Notes under the pieces: model-generated
What the model was told of the DNA's origin: nothing
Databases searched by the model: none
Seen by the model: only the letters and a program-made list of their open reading frames with translations
Part shown: piece after piece, positions 10,214 through 18,559 of the stretch
Layout of the letters: every line of letters begins with the position of its first letter
Numbering within the stretch: the first letter of the stretch is position 1
Source of the DNA: Pseudonocardia oroxyli
Lineage (GTDB): Bacteria > Actinomycetota > Actinomycetes > Mycobacteriales > Pseudonocardiaceae
Assembly (NCBI RefSeq): GCF_900102195.1
Contig: NZ_FNBE01000019.1
Span: 93,347-157,346, forward strand
DNA length: 64,000 nucleotides
Direction: 5' to 3'
Position numbers and translations under genes: made by a program

Positions 10214-11116
10214 CGCCGCAGCGATGTCGTCCAGGTGCTGGAGATCGGAGAGGTCCAGTACCTGCAGGTAGACGCGCGTGATCCCGGTGCGCTCCGCCCA
10301 CGTGCCGAGCTTGTCGCGGACCTGCTCCGGGCTGCCCGCCAGTCCGTTCGCGACGAGCTCGGCGGGCTCGCGACCGATGGCGGCCGCCCGGCGGGCCAGG
10401 GTGGCGTCGTCGCCGACGCAGACGACCTGGGCGACCGACCGCACGATCTCCCGCGGGTCCCGGCCGCGCGCGGCGCAGGCCTCGTCGACCCGCTCGAACT
10501 GGGCGGACACGGCGTCGAGGTCCGAGAAGGCGACGTTGAACTCGGTGGCGAACCGGGCCGCGAGCCGCGGGGTCCGGGTGGGCCCGTGCCCGCCGACGAT
10601 CACGGGGACCCGCGGCTGGACGGGCTTCGGGAGCGCGGGTGAGCCGGTGACCGTGTAGTGGTCGCCCGAGTACTCGTAGGTCCCCGGCGCGGCCCACAGC
10701 CCGGTGATGATCTCGAGCTGTTCCTCGAGCCGGTCGAACCGCTCCCCCAGCCGCGGGAACGGGATGCCGTAGGCGGCGTGCTCGGCCTCGAACCAGCCCG
10801 CGCCGAGCCCCAGCTCGACCCGACCGCCCGACATCTGGTCGACCTGCGCGACGGAGATCGCGAGCGGGCCGGGCAGGCGGAAGGTGGCGGAGGAGACGAG
10901 GGTGCCCAACCGGATCCGGGAGGTCTCGCGGGCGAGCCCGGCGAGGGTCAGCCAGGCGTCGGTGGGGCCGGGCAGGCCGTCGACGGATCCCATCGCCAGG
11001 TAGTGGTCGGAGCGGAAGAAAGCATCGAAACCGGCCGCCTCGGTCGCCCGGGCGACGCGGAGGAGGTCGGCGTACGAGGCGCCCTGCTGCGGTTCGGTGA
11101 AGATCCGGAGGTCCAC
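10202..11116 (-). CDS. LLM-class F420-dependent oxidoreductase
   Basis: A 304-residue luciferase-like monooxygenase-fold protein of the actinobacterial F420-dependent group. It shows the N-terminal strand MDLRIFTEPQ, FRSDHYLAMG, TSRIRLGTLVSSATFR, the family motif SGGRVELGLGAGWFEAEH, and VPVIVGG. Substrate unknown. The GTG start at 11116 is 26 bp from the divergent SDR start. The last codons are part of the shared hairpin with lipB. The reverse-strand -10 box TAGCGT overlaps the SDR box, so the two promoters compete. Confidence 0.85.
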   Translation of the reverse strand: MDLRIFTEPQQGASYADLLRVARATEAAGFDAFFRSDHYLAMGSVDGLPGPTDAWLTLAGLARETSRIRLGTLVSSATFRLPGPLAISVAQVDQMSGGRVELGLGAGWFEAEHAAYGIPFPRLGERFDRLEEQLEIITGLWAAPGTYEYSGDHYTVTGSPALPKPVQPRVPVIVGGHGPTRTPRLAARFATEFNVAFSDLDAVSAQFERVDEACAARGRDPREIVRSVAQVVCVGDDATLARRAAAIGREPAELVANGLAGSPEQVRDKLGTWAERTGITRVYLQVLDLSDLQHLDDIAAALGV

Positions 11117-11124
11117 GTCGGACG

Positions 11125-11134
11125 ACGCTATCGT
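11125..11134. promoter_or_regulatory. Symmetric bidirectional promoter with overlapping -10 boxes
   Basis: The 10-bp sequence ACGCTATCGT holds TATCGT (11129-11134) for the forward SDR gene and TAGCGT (complement of 11125-11130) for the reverse LLM gene. The boxes share the central TA. Each lies exactly 8 nt from its start codon (ATG 11143, GTG 11116), so both transcripts should be leaderless and initiation in the two directions mutually exclusive. Confidence 0.65.
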
Positions 11135-11142
11135 CCGCAGGC

Positions 11143-12012
11143 ATGAGCCGCTGGACCGCCGCCGACGTCCCCGACCTGACCGGCCGGACCGTGCTGGTCA
11201 CGGGCGCCACGAGCGGCCTGGGCCGCGCGACCGCGGAGATCCTCGCCGCGCGCGGCGCCCGGGTCCTGGCGACCGGGCGCGACGTGTCCCGCCTGCCCGC
11301 GGGCGTCGAGCCGGTCGAGCTGGACCTGGCCGACCAGGCCTCGGTGCGGGCAGCGGCCGCGGCGATCCGGGACCCGATCGACGTCCTGGTCAACAACGCC
11401 GGGGTGATGGGCACTCCGCCGACGTACACGGTCGACGGGTTCGAGCTGCAGATCGCCACGAACCACCTGGGCCCCGCGGCCCTGACCTGGCTGCTGTTGC
11501 CGCAGGTGACGCGGGTCGTGACCGTGTCGTCGCTGGCCCACCGGGGCGGCGGCCTCGACCCGGACGACCTGCACTTCCGCCGCAGGCCCTACCGGGCGTC
11601 GGTCGCCTACGCGCAGTCCAAGCTGGCGAACCTGCTGTTCACGGCGGAGCTCGCCCGGCACGGGGTGTTCGCGGTCGCGGCGCACCCCGGGCTGGCCGAC
11701 ACCGCCCTGCACGCGAACTCGCTGCGCCGCCGGGGGCTGGGCGGGCTCGCGCGCCCGGTCAACGCGGTGCTCTGCCAGCGCGTCGAGCGAGGGGTGCTGC
11801 CCCAGCTGTACGCGGCCGTCGGGCCGGTCGCGCCCGGCGACTACGTCGGCCCGCGCGGGCTCGGCGAGACCCGCGGGTACCCGGGCCCGGCCCGGCGCAG
11901 CGCGGCCGCGCAGGACCCCGCATTGGCCCGCAGGCTGTGGGACGCGACGGTGGCGGAGACGGGCGTCACGCCGGACCTCCGACCGGAGGTCGGCGAGGAC
12001 ACCGAAGCGTAG
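11143..12012 (+). CDS. Short-chain dehydrogenase/reductase
   Basis: A 289-residue SDR of the retinol-dehydrogenase-like group. It has the cofactor motif TGATSGLG (from about residue 21), NNAGVMG, the catalytic Ser in VVTVSSLAH, and Tyr156/Lys160 in YAQSK. The SS-Y-K triad is complete, so it should be an active NAD(P)H oxidoreductase; substrate unknown. It is divergent from an LLM enzyme with a shared promoter and ends 10 bp before lipA. With the LLM gene it forms an insertion between lipB and lipA. Confidence 0.85.
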   Translation: MSRWTAADVPDLTGRTVLVTGATSGLGRATAEILAARGARVLATGRDVSRLPAGVEPVELDLADQASVRAAAAAIRDPIDVLVNNAGVMGTPPTYTVDGFELQIATNHLGPAALTWLLLPQVTRVVTVSSLAHRGGGLDPDDLHFRRRPYRASVAYAQSKLANLLFTAELARHGVFAVAAHPGLADTALHANSLRRRGLGGLARPVNAVLCQRVERGVLPQLYAAVGPVAPGDYVGPRGLGETRGYPGPARRSAAAQDPALARRLWDATVAETGVTPDLRPEVGEDTEA

Positions 12013-12022
12013 GCTGGCCGCC

Positions 12023-13027
12023 GTGACGATCGCTCCCGACGGCCGCAAGCTCCTTCGCCTCGAGGTCCGCAACGCCGAGACCCCGATCGAGCGCAAGCCC
12101 GAGTGGATCCGCACGAAGGCGCGCACGGGTCCGCAGTACACCGAGCTCAAGGGCCTGGTGCGCTCCGGGGGGCTGCACACCGTCTGCGAGGAGGCGGGCT
12201 GCCCCAACATCTACGAGTGCTGGGAGGACCGCGAGGCGACCTTCCTCATCGGCGGCGAGCAGTGCACCCGCCGGTGCGACTTCTGCCAGATCGACACCGG
12301 CAAGCCCGCCGACCTCGACCGGGACGAGCCGCGCCGGGTCGCCGAGTCGGTGGCCCAGATGGGGCTGCGGTACTCCACCGTCACCGGGGTGGCCCGGGAC
12401 GACCTGGCCGACGGCGGGGCCTGGCTCTACGCCGAGACCGTCCGGCAGATCCACGCGATGAACCCCGGCACGGGCGTCGAGCTGCTGATCCCGGACTTCA
12501 ACTCGATCGACGTCCAGCTCGACGAGGTGTTCGGCGCGCGCCCCGAGGTGCTCGCGCACAACCTGGAGACCGTGCCGCGGATCTTCAAGCGGATCCGCCC
12601 GGCGTTCCGCTACGAGCGCTCGCTCGAGGTGATCACCAAGGCCCGCGCGGCCGGGCTGGTGACCAAGTCCAACCTGATCCTGGGCATGGGCGAGACGCCC
12701 GACGAGGTCACCGAGGCGCTGGCCGACCTGCACGACGCGGGCTGCGAGATCATCACGATCACCCAGTACCTGCGGCCCTCCAAGCGCCACCACCCGGTGG
12801 AGCGCTGGGTCCGGCCCGAGGAGTTCGTGACGCACTCCGAGACCGCCGAGCAGATGGGCTTCGCCGGGGTGATGGCCGGTCCCCTGGTGCGCTCGTCGTA
12901 CCGGGCCGGGCGGCTCTACGCCCAGACCGTGGCGCACCGCGGGGAGGAGCTGCCCGCGTCGCTGCAGCACCTCGCGGCGGAGGCGCCGGCCGCGCAGGAG
13001 GCGCGGTCGCTCCTCGCGCGCTCGTAG
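12023..13027 (+). CDS. lipA: Lipoyl synthase
   Basis: Radical SAM enzyme that inserts two sulfurs into protein-bound octanoyl groups made by LipB. In 334 residues it has the auxiliary-cluster cysteines C55, C60 and C66 (CEEAGCPNIYECW) and the radical SAM cysteines C81, C85 and C88 (CTRRCDFC). Conserved RYSTVTGVARDDL and ITQYLRPSKRHHPV also appear. GTG at 12023 follows TAGGCT (12010-12015) by 7 nt, so it is probably leaderless. The Arg-Ser-Ser pattern (VRSSYRAG) near the C-terminus, which destroys the auxiliary cluster in known enzymes, is present. Confidence 0.95.
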   Translation: MTIAPDGRKLLRLEVRNAETPIERKPEWIRTKARTGPQYTELKGLVRSGGLHTVCEEAGCPNIYECWEDREATFLIGGEQCTRRCDFCQIDTGKPADLDRDEPRRVAESVAQMGLRYSTVTGVARDDLADGGAWLYAETVRQIHAMNPGTGVELLIPDFNSIDVQLDEVFGARPEVLAHNLETVPRIFKRIRPAFRYERSLEVITKARAAGLVTKSNLILGMGETPDEVTEALADLHDAGCEIITITQYLRPSKRHHPVERWVRPEEFVTHSETAEQMGFAGVMAGPLVRSSYRAGRLYAQTVAHRGEELPASLQHLAAEAPAAQEARSLLARS

Positions 13028-13044
13028 GCCGTATCCTGGCCCGC

Positions 13045-13773
13045 ATGGCCGGCAAGCCCGACAAGGCAGAGAAGCAGCGCCTCAAGGCGGAGAAACGAGC
13101 GGCGTCCAAGCAGCGCCGCTCGCAGATCTGGCAGGCGTTCCAGATGCAGCGCAAGCAGGACAAGCTCCTGCTGCCGCTCATGATCGGGTCCGTCGTGGGC
13201 GCGGCGGTCGTCGCGTTCCTGATCGGCCTGATCTTCGGGATGTCCTGGATCTTCCTGCCGTTCGGCATCGCGATCGGCGCGCTCCTCGCGGTCTCGATCT
13301 TCGGGCGCCGCGTGCAGCGCAGCGTGTACTCGCAGGCGGACGGGCAGCCCGGTGCCGCGGGCTGGGCCCTGGACCAGCTGCGCGGGCAGTGGCGGGTCAC
13401 CCAGGGCGTCGCCGGCAACACCCACCTCGACGCGGTGCACCGGGTCGTCGGGCGGCCCGGCGTGATCTTCGTGGCCGAGGGTGCGCCGCACCGGGTCAAG
13501 GCGCTGCTGGCGCAGGAGAAGAAGCGCACCGCGCGGGTCGTCGGCCAGACCCCGATCTACGACGTCATCGTGGGCCACGAGGAGGGCCAGGTCCCACTCA
13601 AGAGCCTGCAGCGGCACATGATGAAGCTGCCGCGCAACATCAGCGCCAACGAGATGGACAGCCTCGACGCCCGCCTGGCCGCCCTGGGCAACCGCGCCGC
13701 CGCCCTCCCCAAGGGCCCCATGCCGCAGGGCGCCAAGCTGCGGAGTGTGCAGCGCACCGTGCGCCGCCGCTGA
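13045..13773 (+). CDS. DUF4191 membrane protein
   Basis: A 242-residue protein with a highly basic N-terminus (Lys/Arg-rich, residues 1-40), two transmembrane helices (about 45-66 and 70-90) and a soluble C-terminal domain. It matches the DUF4191 family found after lipA in actinobacteria (mycobacterial Rv2219 position). Function unknown; the linkage to lipoate genes is conserved. ATG at 13045 lies 7 nt after TATCCT (13032-13037), which starts 5 bp after the lipA stop, so it has its own probable leaderless promoter. Confidence 0.8.
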   Translation: MAGKPDKAEKQRLKAEKRAASKQRRSQIWQAFQMQRKQDKLLLPLMIGSVVGAAVVAFLIGLIFGMSWIFLPFGIAIGALLAVSIFGRRVQRSVYSQADGQPGAAGWALDQLRGQWRVTQGVAGNTHLDAVHRVVGRPGVIFVAEGAPHRVKALLAQEKKRTARVVGQTPIYDVIVGHEEGQVPLKSLQRHMMKLPRNISANEMDSLDARLAALGNRAAALPKGPMPQGAKLRSVQRTVRRR

Positions 13774-13803
13774 GCTCTCCGCCGGGCGCTGCCGTGAGCT
13801 GAC

Positions 13804-13880
13804 GCTTGCTGGGACGCGGAGCTGACGCTTGGGCGTCCCAAGCGTCGCTGAGCGGTGCTTGGGCGTCCCAAGCGTCAGGG
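13804..13880. repeat. Palindromic repeat cluster 2
   Basis: Two full cores GCTTGGG-CGT-CCCAAGC (13827-13843 and 13857-13873) lie 30 bp apart, preceded by a degenerate copy at about 13804. Together they form one dimer unit of the family. The cluster starts 30 bp after the DUF4191 stop and ends before the nuclease-like gene. Confidence 0.85.
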
Positions 13881-13952
13881 GCGGCCGACGAAGTTATCCA
13901 CAGGCCGGTCGATCCGCGTCCACGGTGGCCGGCGTCGGGTCATGATGCGCCG

Positions 13953-14927
13953 GTGCACCTGACCTCGTCGGACCGCGACCGCCTGCGCGGACTCTTCCCG
14001 GACGCTGTCGCCACGCGTTCGGAGTTGCTCGCCCTCGGGCTGTCCGCGTCGGCGATCACACGCAGCTGCCGCGTGGGCGGCCCGTGGCGCTCGCCCCTGC
14101 GCGGGATCGTGGTGCTGGCCGACACCGAGCCCACTCCCCGACAACGGGCCCGGGTGGCGCTGGCGCACGCCGGCGCGGCAGCGATGCTCACCGGTGGTGC
14201 AGCCCTCCGGATCCACGGACTGCGCCATCCGGTCGCCGACGGGCCGCAGACCGTGGTGCTCGTGCCCCACGAGCAGCACGTCACCGGGCGCGGTTTCGTC
14301 CAGGTGGTCCGGACCCGACGCATGCCGCCGCTCGTCCACCGCGACGGGCTCCGGCTCGCGCCTCCCGCGCGGGCGGTCGTCGACGCGACCTCCCTGCATC
14401 GAGAGTCGGACGCCGTCCGGGGCCTGTTCGCGGCGGCCGTCCACCAGCGCCTGTGCACCCCGGACCAGCTCGCGGAGGAGGTCGCGTCACGCCAACGGCC
14501 GTACACCGCACTCGCCCGCGAGGTCACTGCCGAGATCGCCGAGGGCATCCGGTCGGCCGCCGAGGCGTGGGCCAAGCGCGTCATCGAGCGCAGCGGGCTG
14601 CCCGCACCTCTGTGGAACGTGGCGCTCGAGAGCGCGGACGGGCGCCTGATCGGCGTGGTCGACGCCTGGTGGGAGGACGTCGGGCTGGCGTGGGAGATCG
14701 ACTCGCGGGCCTGGCACATGAGCCCCGACGAGCACGACCGCGACACCCGGAAGCAGTCCGCGTTGGCCGCCGAGGGGATCCCGGTCGTGCGCACCCGGCC
14801 GTACCGCCTCCGCCGGGAGCCGGAGGCCGTCCTGGCCGAGCTCGCGTCCGCCCACCGCAACGCCGCCCGCCACACCCGCACCCCCGTCCGAGCGACACTC
14901 TGGCGCCCACCCGCACGCCGGGCCTGA
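13953..14927 (+). CDS. AbiEi-like N-terminus with DUF559/Vsr-like nuclease domain
   Basis: A 324-residue protein. The N-terminal half resembles the winged-helix and DNA-contact region annotated as AbiEi antitoxin in actinobacterial proteins (RSELLALGLSASAITR, then PLRGIVVLADTEPTPRQ). The C-terminal part resembles DUF559/Vsr-type PD-(D/E)XK folds: GVVDAWWEDVGLAWEID, then DEHDRDTRKQSALAAEGIPV. The putative acidic residues (D of VVDAW, E and D of WEID) are present, so nuclease activity is possible; the true role is unknown. No cognate AbiEii toxin is adjacent. GTG 13953 lies 6 nt after a CATGAT box; upstream in-frame codons are repeat sequence. Palindrome clusters flank the gene on both sides. 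Confidence 0.65.
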   Translation: MHLTSSDRDRLRGLFPDAVATRSELLALGLSASAITRSCRVGGPWRSPLRGIVVLADTEPTPRQRARVALAHAGAAAMLTGGAALRIHGLRHPVADGPQTVVLVPHEQHVTGRGFVQVVRTRRMPPLVHRDGLRLAPPARAVVDATSLHRESDAVRGLFAAAVHQRLCTPDQLAEEVASRQRPYTALAREVTAEIAEGIRSAAEAWAKRVIERSGLPAPLWNVALESADGRLIGVVDAWWEDVGLAWEIDSRAWHMSPDEHDRDTRKQSALAAEGIPVVRTRPYRLRREPEAVLAELASAHRNAARHTRTPVRATLWRPPARRA

Positions 14928-14987
14928 CGCTCCGGAGCCGCGCCGCCCCGACGCTCAGCTCGCCCGGGCTGCCGCGCCCTTCGTGAC

Positions 14988-15108
14988 GCTCGGGACGCCC
15001 AAGCACCACTGACCGACGCTTGGGACGCCCAAGCACCACCGGCCCCGCACGACCGCCTGACGCTTGGGACGCCCAAGCGCCGCTCAGCGATGCTTGGGCG
15101 TCCCAAGC
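14988..15108. repeat. Palindromic repeat cluster 3 (four cores)
   Basis: Cores start at 14988 (GCTCGGG variant), 15018, 15062 and 15092. Spacings are 30, 44 and 30 bp, i.e. two dimers. The last core is in the CGT orientation. The cluster fills the space between the convergent nuclease-like and RDD genes. Confidence 0.85.
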
Positions 15109-15170
15109 GTCAGCGGCCGGGGCGGGCGGGCCGGGGCGGGCGGCAGCGGGCCGGGCCCAGGCCACCCGCC

Positions 15171-15629
15171 TCAGGCGCGCGAGCGGATGACGATCGTGGC
15201 GCTCGCGCGGTCGTGCCAGCCTCGGCCGTCCTCGTCCCGAATCAGGGGCGGGATGACCAGGCCCAGCAGGATGGTGCGGGCCACGGCGCGGAAGCCCACG
15301 ACCGCGGCCATGTCCACCCGCGCCACCCGGATGCCCACTGCGACCATCCCCGGCGTCATGCCGAACAGGGCCGTGGGCACGGCGGTGAGAACGGCCCACA
15401 CCAGCCAGACCCACCAGCCGATGGCCGAGCCGCCCAGGGCGTCGAGCCCCAGGAAGCCGAGGGTCAGGGCGTAGGCGAGCAGCCAGTCCAGCGTGACGCC
15501 GGCGAGCCGCCTGCCGAACCCGGCGACCGCACCGACCCCGGACTCGGGCAGACCGAACCGCGCCCCGGGGTGTGACGTCCCCGATCCCGAGGGTGAACCC
15601 GGCGCTGAGGAGTCGAGGGATCCGGCCAT
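15171..15629 (-). CDS. RDD family membrane protein
   Basis: A 152-residue protein with a polar N-terminus, then an RDD-type domain (GFGRRLAGVTLDWLLAYA) with about three transmembrane segments and the second conserved block LFGMTPGMVAVGIRVARVD. RDD proteins are poorly characterised, with transport or ion-exchange roles proposed for some. It occupies the same place as mycobacterial Rv2219A, between DUF4191 and glnA1. ATG 15629 follows a reverse-strand TAGGCT (15637-15642) by 7 nt, so it is probably leaderless; upstream codons in the frame are not needed. Confidence 0.8.
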   Translation of the reverse strand: MAGSLDSSAPGSPSGSGTSHPGARFGLPESGVGAVAGFGRRLAGVTLDWLLAYALTLGFLGLDALGGSAIGWWVWLVWAVLTAVPTALFGMTPGMVAVGIRVARVDMAAVVGFRAVARTILLGLVIPPLIRDEDGRGWHDRASATIVIRSRA

Positions 15630-15678
15630 GGCGTCTAGCCTAGTTGTCCCATGTGAGAGAGGTCGCGACATGGGCCAG

Positions 15679-15694
15679 TTAACGCCTGTGAAAC
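15679..15694 (+). promoter_or_regulatory. GlnR-like box upstream of glnA1
   Basis: TTAAC-GCCTGT-GAAAC matches the actinobacterial GlnR half-site pattern (TnAC, 6 nt, GAAAC), with the two AC dinucleotides 9 nt apart. It lies about 33 bp upstream of the -10 box at 15727, a position suited to activation. Consensus from memory; binding is inferred. Confidence 0.55.
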
Positions 15695-15726
15695 CTACGA
15701 GATATGAGCGGGCAACACGGCCCCCC

Positions 15727-15732
15727 TAGCGT
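15727..15732 (+). promoter_or_regulatory. glnA1 -10 box
   Basis: TAGCGT in the glnA1 leader, about 43 nt before the GTG. A GAAGGAG (15759-15765) then serves as ribosome binding site, so glnA1, unlike glnA2, has a short 5' leader. Confidence 0.5.
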
Positions 15733-15774
15733 CGCGACCACTCCCCAGGAGCCGATCGAAGGAGCGACCCCAGC

Positions 15775-17196
15775 GTGTTCAGCAACTCCGAAGAGGTACT
15801 CAAGTACATCTCGGACGAGAAGGTCGAGTACGTCGACATCAGGTTCTGCGACCTGCCCGGCGTGATGCAGCACCTGACCGTCCCCGCCTCGACCGCAGGC
15901 GACCTGCTGGAGAACGGTGCCGCGTTCGACGGTTCGTCCGTCCGCGGCTTCCAGGCGATCAACGAGTCGGACATGGCCCTGCTGCCGGACTCCACCACCG
16001 CGCGCGTGGACCCGTTCCGCAAGCACAAGACGCTGAACATCAACTTCTTCGTGCACGACCCGATCACGGGTGAGCCGTACTCCCGTGACCCGCGGAACGT
16101 CGCCCGCAAGGCGGAGCAGTTCCTCGCGGCGTCGGGCATCGCGGACACCGCCTACATGGCGCCCGAGGCGGAGTTCTACATCTTCGACTCGATCCGCTTC
16201 GGCTCGAACCCGCACGAGACCTACCACCACATCGACTCCTCCGAGGGCTGGTGGAACACCGGCCGCGAGGAGGAGGGCGGCAACCTCGGCTACAAGGTCA
16301 ACTACAAGGGCGGATACTTCCCCGTCCCGCCGGTGGACCACTACGCCGACCTGCGCGCCGACATCGTCACCGCGATGATCGAGTCCGGCTTCACCGTGGA
16401 GCGCGAGCACCACGAGGTCGGCACCGCGGGCCAGGCCGAGATCAACTACAAGTTCGACACCCTGCTCTCGGGTGCGGACGACCTGATGCTGTTCAAGTAC
16501 ATCGTCAAGAACGTGGCGTGGCAGCAGGGCAAGACCGCGACCTTCATGCCGAAGCCGCTCTTCGGCGACAACGGCTCGGGCATGCACGTGCACCAGTCGC
16601 TGTGGAAGGACGGTCAGCCGCTCTTCCACGACGAGTCCGGCTACGGCGGCCTCTCGGACACCGCGCGCTACTACATCGGCGGCCTGCTGCACCACGCGCC
16701 GTCGCTGCTGGCGTTCACCAACCCGACGGTGAACTCCTACCACCGCCTGGTCCCGGGCTTCGAGGCGCCGGTCAACCTGGTCTACTCGGCCCGCAACCGC
16801 TCGGCCTGCATCCGGATCCCGCTCTCGGGCGACTCCCCCAAGGCCAAGCGCATCGAGTTCCGCTGCCCCGACTCGTCCGGCAACCCGTACCTCGCCTTCT
16901 CGGCGATGCTGATGGCGGGCCTCGACGGCATCAAGAACAAGATCGAGCCGCCGGCCCCGGTCGACAAGGACCTCTACGAGCTGCCGCCCGAGGAGCTCAA
17001 GGACATCGCGCAGGTCCCGGCCTCGCTCGGCGCCGTCATCGACAAGCTCGAGGAGGACCACGACTACCTCCTCGAGGGCGGCGTGTTCACCCCGGACCTG
17101 ATCGAGACCTGGATCAACTACAAGCGGGAGAACGAGATCGACCCGCTGCGGCTGCGCCCGCACCCCTACGAGTTCGCCCTGTACTACGACGTCTGA
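15775..17196 (+). CDS. glnA: Glutamine synthetase type I, adenylylatable
   Basis: Main glutamine synthetase, 473 residues, making glutamine from glutamate, ammonia and ATP as a dodecamer. The beta-grasp region FDGSSVRGFQAINESDM and metal-ligand motifs APEAEFYIFD and HHEVGTAGQAEINY are intact. NGSGMHVHQS and the glutamate flap/active-site region are also present. Tyr401 in KDLYELPPEE is the expected adenylylation site, matching the presence of glnE 11 kb downstream. Upstream lie a GlnR-like box and a -10 box. A cluster of palindromic repeats follows the gene. Confidence 0.95.
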   Translation: MFSNSEEVLKYISDEKVEYVDIRFCDLPGVMQHLTVPASTAGDLLENGAAFDGSSVRGFQAINESDMALLPDSTTARVDPFRKHKTLNINFFVHDPITGEPYSRDPRNVARKAEQFLAASGIADTAYMAPEAEFYIFDSIRFGSNPHETYHHIDSSEGWWNTGREEEGGNLGYKVNYKGGYFPVPPVDHYADLRADIVTAMIESGFTVEREHHEVGTAGQAEINYKFDTLLSGADDLMLFKYIVKNVAWQQGKTATFMPKPLFGDNGSGMHVHQSLWKDGQPLFHDESGYGGLSDTARYYIGGLLHHAPSLLAFTNPTVNSYHRLVPGFEAPVNLVYSARNRSACIRIPLSGDSPKAKRIEFRCPDSSGNPYLAFSAMLMAGLDGIKNKIEPPAPVDKDLYELPPEELKDIAQVPASLGAVIDKLEEDHDYLLEGGVFTPDLIETWINYKRENEIDPLRLRPHPYEFALYYDV

Positions 17197-17327
17197 TCCG
17201 CATCGACGCGGCCCGGCCTGCCTCGAACGCGGCCGAGTCGCGGCGGATCCGACGCCGACCTGGTGACGGCCCGTCCTCCCCTTCCGCGGGGTGGGCGGGC
17301 CGTCCCGCGTTCCGGGCCGCGGGTGAC

Positions 17328-17587
17328 GCTTTGGCGGCCCAAGCGTCGCCGAGTGACGCTTGGGCGTCCCAAGCATCGCTTGGCGCCGGGTCACTGACGC
17401 TTGGGCGCCCCAAGCGTCGCTGAGTGGCACTTGGGCGTCCCAAGCGTCACTCGGTCGCCGCGTCGCTGACGCTTGGGACGCCCAAGCGTCGCTGAGCGGT
17501 GCTTGGGCGTCCCAAGCATCACTCCGCCCGCCTCACTGACGCTTGGGCGGCCCAAGCGTCGCTCCATGGCGCTTGGGCGTCCCAAGC
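17328..17587. repeat. Palindromic repeat cluster 4 (eight cores, higher-order period)
   Basis: The 396-bp gap between convergent glnA1 and the EamA gene holds eight cores at 17328, 17358, 17399, 17429, 17471, 17501, 17541 and 17571. They form four dimers: 30 bp within a dimer and about 71 bp between dimers. Loops vary (CGT, ACG, CGC, CGG) while the CTTGGG/CCCAAG stems stay intact except at 17328 and 17429. The array ends 5 bp before the EamA stop; 17197-17327 shows no gene. Confidence 0.9.
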
Positions 17588-17592
17588 GTCAC

Positions 17593-18531
17593 TCAGAGGG
17601 TCTCGGGCAGGGTTTCGGGTCGGGGCCGGGTGAGCGCCACGCCCAGCAGGATCAGCGCCCCGCCCGCCAGCTGGATCACCGCGGGCACCTCGCCCAGCAG
17701 CAGCCAGCCCGCGAGCGCGGAGACCACGACCTCGAGCAGCGCGACGAGCGAGCCGCGCGCCGCCCCGATCCGGCGGATCGCGAAGATGCCGGTCAGGTAG
17801 GCCAACACGGTGGACACCAGTACCAGCAGCGCCGCGGTCACGACCCAGCCGAGGTTCGTCCCCGCGAGCACGACCTCCGCCGGTGTGGTCAGCACGATCG
17901 GCAGCAGCCCGACCGCCCCGAGCACGGCGACGACGACCGTCCCCACCGCCATGCCGACTCCCGCCAGCACGAGCGGCGGCGTCTGCGCCCCGGCACGGTC
18001 GGCGAGCAGGAAGTAGCTCGCCTGGCACACCGAGGCGGTGAGCCCCCACGCGAGGCCGGCGGGGGCGATCGCGGTGCCGGACCAGATCTGCACGACGAGC
18101 AGCAGACCGACGATGGCGATGCCCGCGCCGAGCAGGGTCCGCCGCGACGGCGGCTGCCGTCGCACCACCCACACCCACGCGATGACCAGCACCGGGCCGA
18201 GGTACTCCAGCAGCAGCGCGATGCTGACCGGCATGTACCGCACCGCGTTGAAGAACGCGACCTGCACACCCGCCATCGCGAGCAGGCCGTAGAGCAGCAG
18301 GGCGGGCGCGTCGTGCCGCACCGCCGCCACGACCCCCGGCCGCAGCACGGCGAGCAGGAGCAGCACGACGACCGCCGACCCGCCGATCCGCACGAGCGCG
18401 GTGCCCGCGGACGACCAGCCCGCGTCGATGAGCGCCTTGGCGAACGGCCCGGACAGCCCGAACGACAGCGCCGAGACCACGGCGAACGCGAGCCCGACAG
18501 AGGCCGCCCGCCCCGTCGTGTCGGTGCTCAC
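17593..18531 (-). CDS. EamA-family transporter (DMT superfamily)
   Basis: A 312-residue inner-membrane protein with ten predicted helices in two EamA halves (about residues 10-145 and 158-300). Typical repeats are FGLSGPFAKALI near the start and LEVVVSALAGWLLLGEVP near the end. Substrates of this RhtA/RarD-like group are usually amino acids or metabolites; none can be assigned here. It follows the HbpS-like gene by 28 bp on the same strand, so they are probably one operon. Confidence 0.8.
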   Translation of the reverse strand: MSTDTTGRAASVGLAFAVVSALSFGLSGPFAKALIDAGWSSAGTALVRIGGSAVVVLLLLAVLRPGVVAAVRHDAPALLLYGLLAMAGVQVAFFNAVRYMPVSIALLLEYLGPVLVIAWVWVVRRQPPSRRTLLGAGIAIVGLLLVVQIWSGTAIAPAGLAWGLTASVCQASYFLLADRAGAQTPPLVLAGVGMAVGTVVVAVLGAVGLLPIVLTTPAEVVLAGTNLGWVVTAALLVLVSTVLAYLTGIFAIRRIGAARGSLVALLEVVVSALAGWLLLGEVPAVIQLAGGALILLGVALTRPRPETLPETL

Positions 18532-18559
18532 CGCCCTGTCGCGGGCGACGCGGCGGTCG

